This document shows positions 39,816 through 48,384 of a stretch of DNA of 64,000 bases, piece by piece. Source of the DNA: Alphaproteobacteria bacterium (GTDB lineage: Bacteria > Pseudomonadota > Alphaproteobacteria > Micavibrionales > UBA2020); assembly GCA_025934695.1 (NCBI GenBank), contig JAICWS010000006.1, forward strand, positions 62,001 through 126,000, read 5' to 3'. Each line of letters starts with the position of its first letter. Position 1 is the stretch's first letter. Both the position numbers and the translations under genes were made by a program. A model generated the notes under the pieces. It saw nothing but the letters and a program-made list of their open reading frames with translations. It was not told where the DNA came from and did not search any database.

Positions 39816-40261
39816 GATGTCTTCAGGCGCAGACGAAAATCTTTTTTGAAGGTTGGCGTCCTGGCGAGCGTGAGGGGGCGTGAGACGTCGAAATCATTCT
39901 GGACGATGGGCAATTGCGCCGCCTGCCAGTCGGACAGCAGCGGCTTACCCATGTGCAGGCGCAGGCGGTCCCCGGGTTCTTCGACGCGCATTTCCCGTTC
40001 GGCGAGGCTCGCTTCCAGCGTTGCCAATTGCTTTACGCAGGCATCGCGGTCGAGATTGTCCCAGTCGCCCCAAGTCGTAAAGCTGTGATCCATGATGTCG
40101 GTGCGGCGGACGTAGCCGTCATCGCCTTTGCTGCCGGGAAACTGCGCGGAATAGAAAGAAATGCAGGGCTCGCCGTTCCGGCTATGCGACTCGTAGAAGC
40201 GGCTGCGCAGGGTTACGCGCTCCCAACTTGGGATATCATCATCAGTATCAGCGTCCATCAT
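39812..40261 (-). CDS. Hypothetical protein without ankyrin repeats carrying the shared tail motif
   Basis: A 149-residue protein beginning MMDADTDDDIPSWERV. It has no ankyrin repeats, signal peptide or membrane segment. The middle has a beta-like pattern (EPCISFYSAQFPG) and a helix (CVKQLATLEASLAEREMRVEE). Near its end is PIVQNDFDVSRPLTLART, which matches the ankyrin tail motif, followed by FKKDFRLRLKTS. It is the first gene of an operon with the 39216 ankyrin gene, under its own strong promoter. A tag-bearing effector-like partner is inferred. Confidence 0.7.
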   Translation of the reverse strand: MMDADTDDDIPSWERVTLRSRFYESHSRNGEPCISFYSAQFPGSKGDDGYVRRTDIMDHSFTTWGDWDNLDRDACVKQLATLEASLAEREMRVEEPGDRLRLHMGKPLLSDWQAAQLPIVQNDFDVSRPLTLARTPTFKKDFRLRLKTS

Positions 40262-40300
40262 GCAAACCTTTGAAATGTCTAAAAAGGCTGAACGCCGACT

Positions 40301-40329
40301 ACTATACGGTATTTTACATATTGTGTCAA
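40301..40329 (-). promoter_or_regulatory. Promoter of the 39812/39216 operon
   Basis: TTGACA (40324-40329) and TATAGT (40301-40306) on the minus strand, spacer 17 bases. A strong sigma-70-type match. Confidence 0.7.
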
Positions 40330-40347
40330 TAGGATGGGCGGCGGGGA

Positions 40348-41019
40348 TCAGCTTGTTTTCGCGCGGCCGAGAATTTCGCGCGCCTGGGCGAAAATGTCCT
40401 CGAACATCCGGGGCGTCAGGCGGCCCGTGTTCACGTTGTAGCGCGAACAGTGATAGCTGTCGATCAGCGTCAGATCCCGCGCGACAGGCTTCGCCGGTTT
40501 GAGGATATGGGTGTTTCCATGGCCGAATTTATGGCGGCCGGCGGGCAGGCCTAGCGACTTCAGCACGCTGTTATGCGCGACCGCGCCGAGCGCCACGACG
40601 GCCTTTAGGCGGCTAAAAGACGCGAATTCATTTTCAAGGAACGGACGGCAGGCGGCGATTTCCTTTGGCGTCGGCTTGTTCGCCGGCGGCACGCAGCGCA
40701 CGGCGTTGGTGATCCGGCAGCCGGCGAGAGTGAGGCCATCGTCCGCGCTGCGGCCGAATACGCCTTTCGCAAAGCCGAACTTCAGCAACGTTGGATACAG
40801 CAAATCCCCCGACGCGTCGCCGGTGAAAGCTCGGCCCGAAAAATTAGCGCCTTTCAATCCCGGCGCCAGGCCGACGATGAGCAGCAAGGGGTCCGCATCG
40901 CCGAAAGACGGCACCGGCGCGTTGAATTTACCGGGAAATTGCTTGCGGTTCGCCGCGCGGAATTTCACCAGCCGCGGGCAGAAGGCGCAGTTTTTACCGG
41001 GAGAAATGCATGAAGCCAT
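40348..41019 (-). CDS. Uracil-DNA glycosylase, family 5 (UdgB type)
   Basis: A 223-residue [4Fe-4S] glycosylase that removes uracil and related bases from DNA. C11, C14 (CAFCPRLV), C109 and C124 (CVPPANKPTPKEIAAC) are the cluster ligands. The active-site region is LAPGLKGANFSGRAFTGDASG, and DSYHCSRYNVNTGRLT is the second substrate-binding segment. These mark the UDGb/family-5 group. Just upstream of its start, 41020-41065 holds an inverted repeat of TTATGGCTTCAT. Confidence 0.9.
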   Translation of the reverse strand: MASCISPGKNCAFCPRLVKFRAANRKQFPGKFNAPVPSFGDADPLLLIVGLAPGLKGANFSGRAFTGDASGDLLYPTLLKFGFAKGVFGRSADDGLTLAGCRITNAVRCVPPANKPTPKEIAACRPFLENEFASFSRLKAVVALGAVAHNSVLKSLGLPAGRHKFGHGNTHILKPAKPVARDLTLIDSYHCSRYNVNTGRLTPRMFEDIFAQAREILGRAKTS

Positions 41020-41065
41020 AAGGGTTCCTTATGGCTTCATGTAAAGAAGTACGTTGGATTGTCAA

Positions 41066-41704
41066 TCAGGCGCGGATTTTCGACACGCCTGCGCCCGCGG
41101 GAGCGGCCGTATGTTCGCCCTCGCCGACGGCGGCGGATTGCGTGTTGGCGCGCTCGATGAACTCCATGAGGTCCGACAGGTCGATGAAGTGATCGGCCTG
41201 GCGGCGCAGCTCGTCCGCCACCATGGGCGGCTGGGTGCGGATGGTCGAGACGACCGTCATGCGCACGCCCTTGCGCTGCACGCTCTCCAGCAGGCGGCGG
41301 AAGTCGCCGTCGCCCGAGAACAGCATGATGTGGTCCACATGGTCGGCCAGTTCCATCATGTCGATGGCGAGCTCGATATCCATGTTGCCTTTCACTTTCC
41401 GGCGGCCGGAGTGATCGGTGAATTCCTTCGCCGGCTTGGTGACCATGGTGTAGCCGTTGTAATCCAGCCAGTCGATCAGCGGGCGGATCGGCGAATATTC
41501 CTGGTCTTCCATGAGGGCGGTGTAATAGAAGGCGCGCACGAGGCGGCTTTGCGCCGAAATCCAGTTCAGCAGGCGCTTATAGTCGATGTCGAAGTTGAGG
41601 CTTTTCGCAGCCGCGTAGAGGTTGGCGCCGTCGATGAAGACGGCCAGCTTTTCCTCGGGATAGAAAAAATTCAGATTCAATTGCGAATTGTTGTTGTTTT
41701 TCAA
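41066..41704 (-). CDS. NYN domain protein (LabA/DUF88 family)
   Basis: A 212-residue predicted RNase-like protein. PIN/NYN acidic residues are present in VFIDGANLYAAAKSL, NMDIELAIDMMELA and LFSGDGDFRRLLE. The C-terminal 30 residues are low-complexity. LabA-like NYN proteins commonly sit beside rpoZ in Alphaproteobacteria, as here. It is divergent from rpoZ, sharing the 41705-42013 promoter region. Confidence 0.88.
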   Translation of the reverse strand: MKNNNNSQLNLNFFYPEEKLAVFIDGANLYAAAKSLNFDIDYKRLLNWISAQSRLVRAFYYTALMEDQEYSPIRPLIDWLDYNGYTMVTKPAKEFTDHSGRRKVKGNMDIELAIDMMELADHVDHIMLFSGDGDFRRLLESVQRKGVRMTVVSTIRTQPPMVADELRRQADHFIDLSDLMEFIERANTQSAAVGEGEHTAAPAGAGVSKIRA

Positions 41705-41848
41705 TTTAATACTCCCGCCCCTGCGGCTTCTTGTTGTTCTTTTTCCCGACGCCGGATGCTCGTTTCGCTGAATTGAGTGGATAGCTTACCCTGCGAAACT
41801 GGCTAAATCCTGAAGTCGGGGAGCGCACACTCTTGTATTCCAAACAAG

Positions 41849-41877
41849 TTGACTTTGTCAAGATGTTTTATTAAAAA
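41849..41877. promoter_or_regulatory. Overlapping divergent promoters for rpoZ and the NYN gene
   Basis: TTGACTTTGTCAA (41849-41861) is a palindrome that supplies a -35 box in both directions. Rightward: TTGACT, 17 bases, TAAAAA (41872-41877). Leftward: TTGACA with AT-rich -10 candidates (ATACAA) 17-18 bases away. The remaining 41705-42013 stretch is AT-rich and holds a GACTC (GANTC) at 41984; no gene seen. Confidence 0.45.
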
Positions 41878-42013
41878 TCATATTTAGGTTTTAAGCATTA
41901 AGGGTCAAGCGCAACCCCTAACGCCTAAAAGAGATTTTAGTTGCAAAAACCCGGTTGAAATCTTATAAAAAACGACGATTTTAAGACTCCTTAAAGCCTA
42001 AGGAAGGAAAACC

Positions 42014-42490
42014 ATGGCCCGCGTAACAGTCGAAGACTGCATTCTCAAAGTCCCTAACCGATTCGAACTCTGCCTGCTGGCCTCCCAGCGCGCGCGTGAA
42101 ATCGGCTCCGGCGCGGCCATGATGGTCGACCGCGACAACGACAAAAATCCTGTCGTCTCGTTGCGCGAAATCGCCGACACCGATATTTCGCTCGACAACC
42201 TGCGCGAAGCGCTCATCAAGAACCACCAGAAGGTCATCGAGGTCGAGGAAGACGAAGAAGACGTCATCGACGTGATGGAAGGCGAATCCGAGTGGGCGCA
42301 GGTCGCGAACCAGGCGGCTGAAACCGAAGCCGAAGGTGCTGGCATGCACAAGGACACCGGTGAAGAGCCCGTCGAAAGCGAAGCAGCGGCTCCCGCGGCC
42401 GAAGAGGCTGAAGGCGAAGAACTGGATGTTCCCGCTGAAAGTTATGGAACGGGCTCGGACGCCGACGTGCCCGAGGACGACACCGTCTAA
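42014..42490 (+). CDS. rpoZ: DNA-directed RNA polymerase omega subunit
   Basis: A 158-residue omega subunit that helps assemble RNA polymerase. The core (about 1-75) starts [30 protein letters not shown], with [14 protein letters not shown]. The C-terminal half is an unusually long acidic tail (Glu/Asp/Ala-rich), giving about 60-70 residues more than E. coli omega. Upstream of rsh, as is typical, and followed by a strong terminator. Confidence 0.95.
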   Translation: MARVTVEDCILKVPNRFELCLLASQRAREIGSGAAMMVDRDNDKNPVVSLREIADTDISLDNLREALIKNHQKVIEVEEDEEDVIDVMEGESEWAQVANQAAETEAEGAGMHKDTGEEPVESEAAAPAAEEAEGEELDVPAESYGTGSDADVPEDDTV

Positions 42491-42516
42491 GCTTCCAAAG
42501 TCTCTGTTAAAATTCG

Positions 42517-42553
42517 AAAAGCCGCCTATAATTAATTGTTTAGGCGGCTTTTC
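42517..42553 (+). terminator. Terminator after rpoZ
   Basis: AAAAGCCGCCTA and TAGGCGGCTTTT form a perfect 12-bp stem with a T-run. Confidence 0.92.
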
Positions 42554-42559
42554 TATTTC

Positions 42560-42638
42560 CGTCATCCCCGCGCAAGCGGGGATCTCGCTCCGCCAGTAGA
42601 AACAAAATTCCGGGATTCCCGCGGTCGCGGGAATGACG
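42560..42638. repeat. Intergenic palindromic repeat (CGTCAYYCCCGCG family), copy 3
   Basis: CGTCATCCCCGCGCAAGCGG and the distal CGGTCGCGGGAATGACG form the outer arms. It fills the space between the rpoZ terminator and rsh. Confidence 0.75.
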
Positions 42639-42658
42639 CAAAGCGGAAATAGGGCAGG

Positions 42659-44833
42659 GTGGTTCAAAAAACTGTGATCCGGCAATACGAACTGGTTGAA
42701 AAAATCAAAACCTATGATCCCGACATGAACGAGGATCTGGTCAACCGCGCTTATGTCTATGCGATGAAGATGCATGGCGCGCAGACGCGCGCCTCGGGCG
42801 ACCCGTATTTTTCGCACCCGCTCGAGGTCGCCGGCATCCTGACCGACATGAAGATGGACACAGCCTCCATCTGCACCGCGCTCCTCCACGACACGGTCGA
42901 AGACACCGACGCTACGCTCGACGATATTCACAAGCTGTTCGGCGAGGAGGTCAGTAAGCTCGTCGACGGCGTGACCAAGCTCTCCAAGATCGAATTCCAG
43001 AGCGCGCAGGAAAAGCAGGCCGAAAACTTCCGCAAGCTCGTGCTCGCCATGTCGGAAGACATCCGCGTGCTGCTGGTCAAATTGTCCGACCGGCTGCACA
43101 ACATGCGCACGCTGCACCATATCCCGAAGCCCGAGAAGCGCAAGCGCATCGCGCTCGAGACGCTCGAGATCTACGCGCCGCTCGCCGAGCGCATCGGCAT
43201 CCATAAGATCAAGGAAGAGCTCGAGGATTTATCCTTCGCCGTGCTCAACCCCGAGGCGCGCGACAGCATCACGGCGCGCCTGACCTTCCTGCGCGCCGAA
43301 GGCGGCGAGGCGGTGGTCGGCCGCATCATCGAGGAACTGCGCAAGAAGCTCGACGAAGCGGGCCTCAAAGCCGATGTCTACGGCCGCGAGAAGACGAAAT
43401 ATTCGATCTGGAAGAAGATGCAGCGCAAGAACATTTCGTTCGAGCAGCTCTCCGATATCATTGCCTTCCGCATCTCCGTGCCCTCGGTCGCCGATTGTTA
43501 TCATGCGCTCGGCATCATCCATGGTCTCTATCCGACCGTGCCGGGCCGGGTGAAGGATTACATCTCTCTGCCCAAGCCCAACGGCTACCGCTCGTTGCAC
43601 ACCACCGTCATCGGCCCGGAAAACCACCGCATCGAAGTACAGATCCGCACGCCGGAAATGCACGAAGAGGCCGAGCTCGGCGTCGCCGCCCACTGGTCCT
43701 ACAAGCAGGGCGACGGCAAGGTCGACGGACGGCAGTACCGCTGGCTGCGCGAGCTGATGGACATCGTCGAGCACGCGCAGAAGCCCGAGGAATTCCTCGA
43801 GAACACGAAGCTCGAGCTCTACCAGGACCAGGTCTTCTGCTTCACGCCCAACGGCGACCTGATCGCGCTGCCGCGCGGGGCGACCACGGTCGACTTCGCC
43901 TATGCCGTCCACTCCGAGCTTGGCGACAAAACGGTCGGCGCGAAGGTGAACGGAAGAATCGTTCCCCTGAACACGGCGCTCGTGAACGGCGACCAGGTGG
44001 AGATCACGACCTCGAAAAGCCAGACCCCCAGCCCCAACTGGGAAAGGTTTGTCGTCACCGGAAAGGCGAAGGCGCGCATCCGGCGTTTTGTACGCTTACA
44101 ACAGCGTGAACAGTACATGGACCTCGGCAAAAAGATGCTCGAAAAGGTCCTCAAACAAAAAGGCTACGACTATACCGAGAAGACCATTTCGAAGGACGTC
44201 TGCCAGCACTTCCACGTCGACGCGGTCGAGGACCTGCTGACCGGCATCGGCTCGGGCCATATCGCCTCGACCGAGGTGCTCTATGCCCTGCATCCCGAGC
44301 ACAAGCCCTCCCAACCTGCACAGACGCCCGCCAACTTCATCGTGCCCGAGAAAAAGACGCACCAGAAGGGCAAGGCCGCGCCCATGCCCATCAAGGGCCT
44401 GATCCCCGGCATGGCGCTGCATTTCGCGCGCTGCTGCCACCCGCTGCCGGGCGACCGCATCGTCGGCATCGTCACGACAGGCAAGGGCGTTACCATTCAT
44501 ACGATTGATTGTGATACCTTGGAATCCTTCGCCGACACGCCGGAGCGCTGGCTCGACGTATCGTGGGAAGAGGGCGAGGACAGCCCGGAATCGCATGTCG
44601 GCCGCTTGCTCGTAACGATCGCGAACGAGCCCGGCGCGCTCGGCACGCTCTCCACCGTCATCGGCAAGAACGGCGGCAACATCACGAACCTCAAGATCAT
44701 GAACCGCTCGCTGGATTTCTGGGACATGATGATCGACGTCTACGTGCGCGACTCGCGCCACCTGTCCGACATCATCGCGGCATTGCGCGCCACGCCCGAA
44801 ATCACCGCCGTCAATCGCGCGCGGAGCCGGTAG
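42659..44833 (+). CDS. Bifunctional (p)ppGpp synthetase/hydrolase (RelA/SpoT)
   Basis: A 724-residue Rsh that makes and degrades the alarmone (p)ppGpp. Domain order: HD hydrolase with ALLHDTVEDTD near residue 80, synthetase with YSIWKKMQRK and RVKDYISLPKPNGYRSLHTTV, TGS domain (VFCFTPNGDLIALPRGATTVDFAYAVHSELG), zinc-finger-type region (HFARCCHPLPGD), and C-terminal ACT domain. Both active sites look intact. The start is GTG 42659, just after the repeat. Followed by DUF2062 in the usual alphaproteobacterial order. Confidence 0.95.
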   Translation: MVQKTVIRQYELVEKIKTYDPDMNEDLVNRAYVYAMKMHGAQTRASGDPYFSHPLEVAGILTDMKMDTASICTALLHDTVEDTDATLDDIHKLFGEEVSKLVDGVTKLSKIEFQSAQEKQAENFRKLVLAMSEDIRVLLVKLSDRLHNMRTLHHIPKPEKRKRIALETLEIYAPLAERIGIHKIKEELEDLSFAVLNPEARDSITARLTFLRAEGGEAVVGRIIEELRKKLDEAGLKADVYGREKTKYSIWKKMQRKNISFEQLSDIIAFRISVPSVADCYHALGIIHGLYPTVPGRVKDYISLPKPNGYRSLHTTVIGPENHRIEVQIRTPEMHEEAELGVAAHWSYKQGDGKVDGRQYRWLRELMDIVEHAQKPEEFLENTKLELYQDQVFCFTPNGDLIALPRGATTVDFAYAVHSELGDKTVGAKVNGRIVPLNTALVNGDQVEITTSKSQTPSPNWERFVVTGKAKARIRRFVRLQQREQYMDLGKKMLEKVLKQKGYDYTEKTISKDVCQHFHVDAVEDLLTGIGSGHIASTEVLYALHPEHKPSQPAQTPANFIVPEKKTHQKGKAAPMPIKGLIPGMALHFARCCHPLPGDRIVGIVTTGKGVTIHTIDCDTLESFADTPERWLDVSWEEGEDSPESHVGRLLVTIANEPGALGTLSTVIGKNGGNITNLKIMNRSLDFWDMMIDVYVRDSRHLSDIIAALRATPEITAVNRARSR

Positions 44834-44839
44834 CGCGAC

Positions 44840-45421
44840 ATGTTCCTGCGCCGCGTCCCCCGCTCAAAAGCCCAACACCTCCGGGAATTCATCTGGCCCT
44901 CGATGGGCCTGAAACGCCTCTCGCGCTATTACAAGCACCGCTTGGGGCGCATGCGCGGCACGCCCGCCTTCATCGCCAAGGGCATGGCCAATGGCGTCGC
45001 CATCTCGTTCACGCCCTTCATCGGCTTTCACATGGCGACCGGCCTGTTTCTCTGCTGGGTCACACGCGGCTCCGTCATCGCCATGGCGCTGGCGACGCTG
45101 ATGAGCGGCAATTTCTGGACCTTCCCCTTCATCTGGATCGCGACCTATAAACTGGGACAGCTCATGCTGGGGCATACCTGGACTGCTGTCCACGGCGGCG
45201 GCGGCGTGCCGAACCATTTCACCTTTTCCAGCCTTACCCATAAGCCGATGGAATTCCTCGTCCCCATGACGCTCGGCTGCATCCCCTTCTGCATCGTCTT
45301 CTGGGTCTTCACCTATTTCGTCTGCGAGCAGGTCATCATCCGCTACAAGGCGGCCCGCAAGCGGCACCTCGAAGAACGCCGCGCGGCGCGCCACCATCAC
45401 AAGCCGGGGGGCGGCGCATGA
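44840..45421 (+). CDS. DUF2062 membrane protein
   Basis: A 193-residue inner-membrane protein with hydrophobic helices near 58-75, 80-100 and 138-160. SRYYKHRLGRMRGTPAFIAKGMANGVAISFTPFIGFH is the DUF2062 signature. Function unknown. It overlaps acpS by four bases (ATGA). Confidence 0.88.
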   Translation: MFLRRVPRSKAQHLREFIWPSMGLKRLSRYYKHRLGRMRGTPAFIAKGMANGVAISFTPFIGFHMATGLFLCWVTRGSVIAMALATLMSGNFWTFPFIWIATYKLGQLMLGHTWTAVHGGGGVPNHFTFSSLTHKPMEFLVPMTLGCIPFCIVFWVFTYFVCEQVIIRYKAARKRHLEERRAARHHHKPGGGA

Positions 45422-45834
45422 TCCTGGGCATCGGCACCGACATTGCCAGCATTCCCCGCATCGCCGGGATCCTGGACGACCACGGCGACCGCTTTACCCA
45501 TCGCTGCTTCGCGGACGAGGAGCGCACGAAGGTCGAAGGCGCGGCCAAGGGCAACCCCGACGTGCGCGCGGCGGGTTATGCCAAGCGCTGGGCCGCAAAG
45601 GAAGCCTGCGCCAAGGCCCTCGGCCTCGGCATCCGCGAGGAAGTTTTCCTCAAGGATATCGTGGTGATAAACGATGCGGACGGGCGCCCCTCGCTGACCC
45701 TCAAAGGGGGCGCGAAAGACCGTTTGACCGCTATCACGCCAAAGGGTATGACTTCTCATATCCACGTCAGCCTCAGCGACGAACCGCCGCTGGCGGTCGC
45801 TTTCGTGGTTATTTCCGCCATGGCAGGGCCTTGA
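45418..45834 (+). CDS. acpS: Holo-[acyl-carrier-protein] synthase
   Basis: A 138-residue enzyme that transfers 4'-phosphopantetheine from CoA to apo-ACP. ILGIGTDIASIPRI (Mg-binding Asp) and KRWAAKEACAKALG (WAAKEA) are the signature motifs. In many Alphaproteobacteria pdxJ lies between DUF2062 and acpS; here the two overlap directly. Confidence 0.95.
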   Translation: MILGIGTDIASIPRIAGILDDHGDRFTHRCFADEERTKVEGAAKGNPDVRAAGYAKRWAAKEACAKALGLGIREEVFLKDIVVINDADGRPSLTLKGGAKDRLTAITPKGMTSHIHVSLSDEPPLAVAFVVISAMAGP

Positions 45835-45880
45835 AGAGAAGCAAAAAAAAACGGCAATGATGTCAGAACCGGAGAAAAAA

Positions 45881-46705
45881 ATGGAAAATACCACCGAAGT
45901 CAAGGTGATGCCTGTCGACCAGCCGAAGGAGAAGGACGATGCCGTCGAACTTCTCAAGGCGATGTTCTTCGCCGCCGTCATCGCGGTCTTCATCCGCAGC
46001 TTTTTATTCGAGCCGTTCAATATCCCGTCGGGCTCCATGCTGCCGACACTGCTCGTCGGCGACTATCTCTTCGTCGAGAAATATTCCTACGGCTATAGCA
46101 AATATTCCTTCCCCGGCGACCTTATCCGCTTCGACGGGCGCATCATGGAAAGCCAGCCCAAGCGCGGCGACGTGGCGGTGTTCCGCCAGCCCAAGCATCC
46201 GGAGATCGACTATATCAAGCGCCTCATCGGCCTGCCGGGCGACAAGATCCAGATGAAGGAGGGCCGCCTTTATATTAACGGCACGATCGTCGAGCGCGAC
46301 TTCAAGGACAGTGAGAACTATAAGGACGATGACATCTACAGCGTCTACAGCAAGTATATCGAGACGCTGCCCAACGGCGTGAAGCATTATATCTACGAGC
46401 TTTCCGACGACGGCCCGCTCGACAATACGCCCGAATACACCGTGCCTCCCGGCATGTACCTGGCGATGGGCGACAACCGCGACCAGTCGCAGGACAGCCG
46501 CGTCATGGACCAGGTCGGCTTTGTGCCGGCCGAGAACCTCATCGGCCGCGCCGCCTTCATCTTCTATTCCACGGAAGGGCTGCAGGGAAAATGCAACGAC
46601 AGCGATGGGGCGCTGGCCGCCTTCAAGAATGTCGCCTGCATGTTCGCGACCTATCCGCAGGCCATTCGGTTCAACCGGATCTTTAAAAGTGTCAATAGCC
46701 TCTGA
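45881..46705 (+). CDS. lepB: Signal peptidase I
   Basis: A 274-residue membrane serine protease that cleaves Sec/Tat signal peptides. One transmembrane helix lies at about 25-44, then catalytic Ser in NIPSGSMLPTLLVGD, catalytic Lys in RGDVAVFRQPKHPEIDYIKRLIGLPGD, and MGDNRDQSQDSR. ATG 45881 is chosen because GGAG lies 7 bases upstream; ATG 45857 has no ribosome site. Confidence 0.94.
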   Translation: MENTTEVKVMPVDQPKEKDDAVELLKAMFFAAVIAVFIRSFLFEPFNIPSGSMLPTLLVGDYLFVEKYSYGYSKYSFPGDLIRFDGRIMESQPKRGDVAVFRQPKHPEIDYIKRLIGLPGDKIQMKEGRLYINGTIVERDFKDSENYKDDDIYSVYSKYIETLPNGVKHYIYELSDDGPLDNTPEYTVPPGMYLAMGDNRDQSQDSRVMDQVGFVPAENLIGRAAFIFYSTEGLQGKCNDSDGALAAFKNVACMFATYPQAIRFNRIFKSVNSL

Positions 46706-47378
46706 GAAGCTCGACGGACTTGAAACCATCCTCGGCTACCATTTCGCCGACCGCTCGCTGCTTGTCACCGCGCTGACCCACGCCAGCCTGCCCAAGCACG
46801 AAACCAATTACGAACGACTCGAATTCCTGGGCGATCGCGTGCTCGGCCTTGTCGTGGCCGAGATGCTGTACCGGCTTTATCCGCATGAAAACGAGGGCCA
46901 TCTGGCCAAGCGCCTCACCGTACTGGTTCAGCAAAAGGCGCTGGTCGACGTCGGCAGCGACATCGGCCTCTCGTCCTGGGTGCGCCTGTCCGCCGGCGAA
47001 AAGCGCACAGGCGGCGCCCTCAAGGACACGATTCTGTCGGATTCGGTCGAAGCCGTGATCGGCGCGGTCTATCTCGACGGCGGGCTCGAGCCTGCGCGTA
47101 CCTTCATCGAATCCCGCTGGAAGAAACTCGTCTGCACGCAAAGCCCGCCGCCCGACGATCCCAAGACGCGCCTGCAGGAAATCGCCCAGGCCAAGGGGCT
47201 GAAGCTGCCCGAATACCGCCTCGTCGGCAAGTCGGGCACCGATCACCAGCCGGTGTTCGACGTGGAAGTCTTCGTGGGCGGCATGGGCTCGGCCTCGGCC
47301 AGCGCATCGTCCAAGCGCGCCGCCGAAAAAATCGCCGCGCAACGGCTGCTGGACGCAGTGGAAAAGGAAATGGCGTGA
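46689..47378 (+). CDS. rnc: Ribonuclease III
   Basis: A 229-residue double-strand RNA endonuclease. It has the catalytic signature NYERLEFLGDRVLGLV and the second acidic site in ILSDSVEAVIGAVYLDGG, followed by a dsRNA-binding domain (DPKTRLQEIAQAKGLKLPEY to the C-terminus). The start is GTG 46689, overlapping the lepB 3' end by 17 bases. Its stop overlaps era. Confidence 0.93.
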   Translation: MSIASEKLDGLETILGYHFADRSLLVTALTHASLPKHETNYERLEFLGDRVLGLVVAEMLYRLYPHENEGHLAKRLTVLVQQKALVDVGSDIGLSSWVRLSAGEKRTGGALKDTILSDSVEAVIGAVYLDGGLEPARTFIESRWKKLVCTQSPPPDDPKTRLQEIAQAKGLKLPEYRLVGKSGTDHQPVFDVEVFVGGMGSASASASSKRAAEKIAAQRLLDAVEKEMA

Positions 47379-48280
47379 GCGGAAAAAACCAGCATTGCGG
47401 CTTTGTCGGCATCATCGGCGCGCCGAACGCGGGCAAATCGACGCTTGTCAACCGGCTCGTCGGCGCGAAAGTGTCGATCGTCAGCCCGAAAGTCCAGACT
47501 ACGCGCGCGCGGGTCATGGGCATCGTCAACCGCGGCAAGACGCAAGTGATCTTCGTCGACACGCCCGGCATCTTTGCGCCCAAGCGCCGGCTGGAAAAGG
47601 CGATGGTCGCGGCCGCCTGGGCCGGCGTGAAGGATGTCGAATTCGTGGCGCTGCTGATGGACGTCGGCCACGGCAGGATCAACGCCGAAACGCGCGCCAT
47701 CATCGCCCGGCTGAAGCAGATGGAGCGCAAGGTCGTCGGCATTCTGAACAAGATCGACATGCTCAAGAAGGAACAGCTCCTCGCGCTAGCCGCCGAGCTC
47801 GATGCCGAGGGCGTCTTCACCGACCTCTACATGATCTCCGCGCTGAAGGGCGACGGCGTGCAGAAGCTGCTGATCGACCTCGCGAAGAAAATGCCCGAAG
47901 GCCCCTGGATGTTCGAGGAAGACCAGATCACCGACATGCCGCTGCGCCTGCTCGCCGCTGAAATCACGCGCGAGAAGATTTTCCTCCAGCTCGGCGACGA
48001 GCTGCCGTACCATTCCACCGTCGAAACCGAATCCTGGGAAGAATTCGACAACGGCAGCGTGAAAATATCCCAGACCCTCTACGTCATGCGCGACAGCCAG
48101 AAGGCCATCGTGCTGGGCAAGGGCGGCACTCGCATCAAGAAGATCGGCGAAGCGTCGCGCAAGGAACTGGAAGAAATTCTCGAACGCCGTGTGCACCTGT
48201 CCTTGTTCGTGAAAGTCCGGGAAAAGTGGACCGACGACCCCGAGCGCTACCGCACCTGGGGCCTCGAGTTCGACGCCTGA
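47375..48280 (+). CDS. era: GTPase Era
   Basis: A 301-residue ribosome-assembly GTPase. G motifs: GAPNAGKST (G1), TTRARVMG (G2 region), DTPG (G3), NKID (G4). The C-terminal KH domain includes KAIVLGKGGTRIKKIG. GTG start overlaps the rnc stop. Last gene of the rsh-era block; in many relatives recO follows, but here ankyrin genes do. Confidence 0.95.
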   Translation: MSGKNQHCGFVGIIGAPNAGKSTLVNRLVGAKVSIVSPKVQTTRARVMGIVNRGKTQVIFVDTPGIFAPKRRLEKAMVAAAWAGVKDVEFVALLMDVGHGRINAETRAIIARLKQMERKVVGILNKIDMLKKEQLLALAAELDAEGVFTDLYMISALKGDGVQKLLIDLAKKMPEGPWMFEEDQITDMPLRLLAAEITREKIFLQLGDELPYHSTVETESWEEFDNGSVKISQTLYVMRDSQKAIVLGKGGTRIKKIGEASRKELEEILERRVHLSLFVKVREKWTDDPERYRTWGLEFDA

Positions 48281-48322
48281 TATTTTTCATAATCATATAA
48301 ACGGGGGAAAAGCATCTCTGGA

Positions 48323-48351
48323 TTGACTCCATCCGGCGGCGCTGTTATTGT
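48323..48351 (+). promoter_or_regulatory. Promoter of the first ankyrin gene downstream of era
   Basis: TTGACT (48323-48328) and TATTGT (48346-48351), spacer 17 bases, followed directly by CATAACA. Confidence 0.6.
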
Positions 48352-48384
48352 CATAACAATTTTTAACCGCACAAAAGAACGGCA

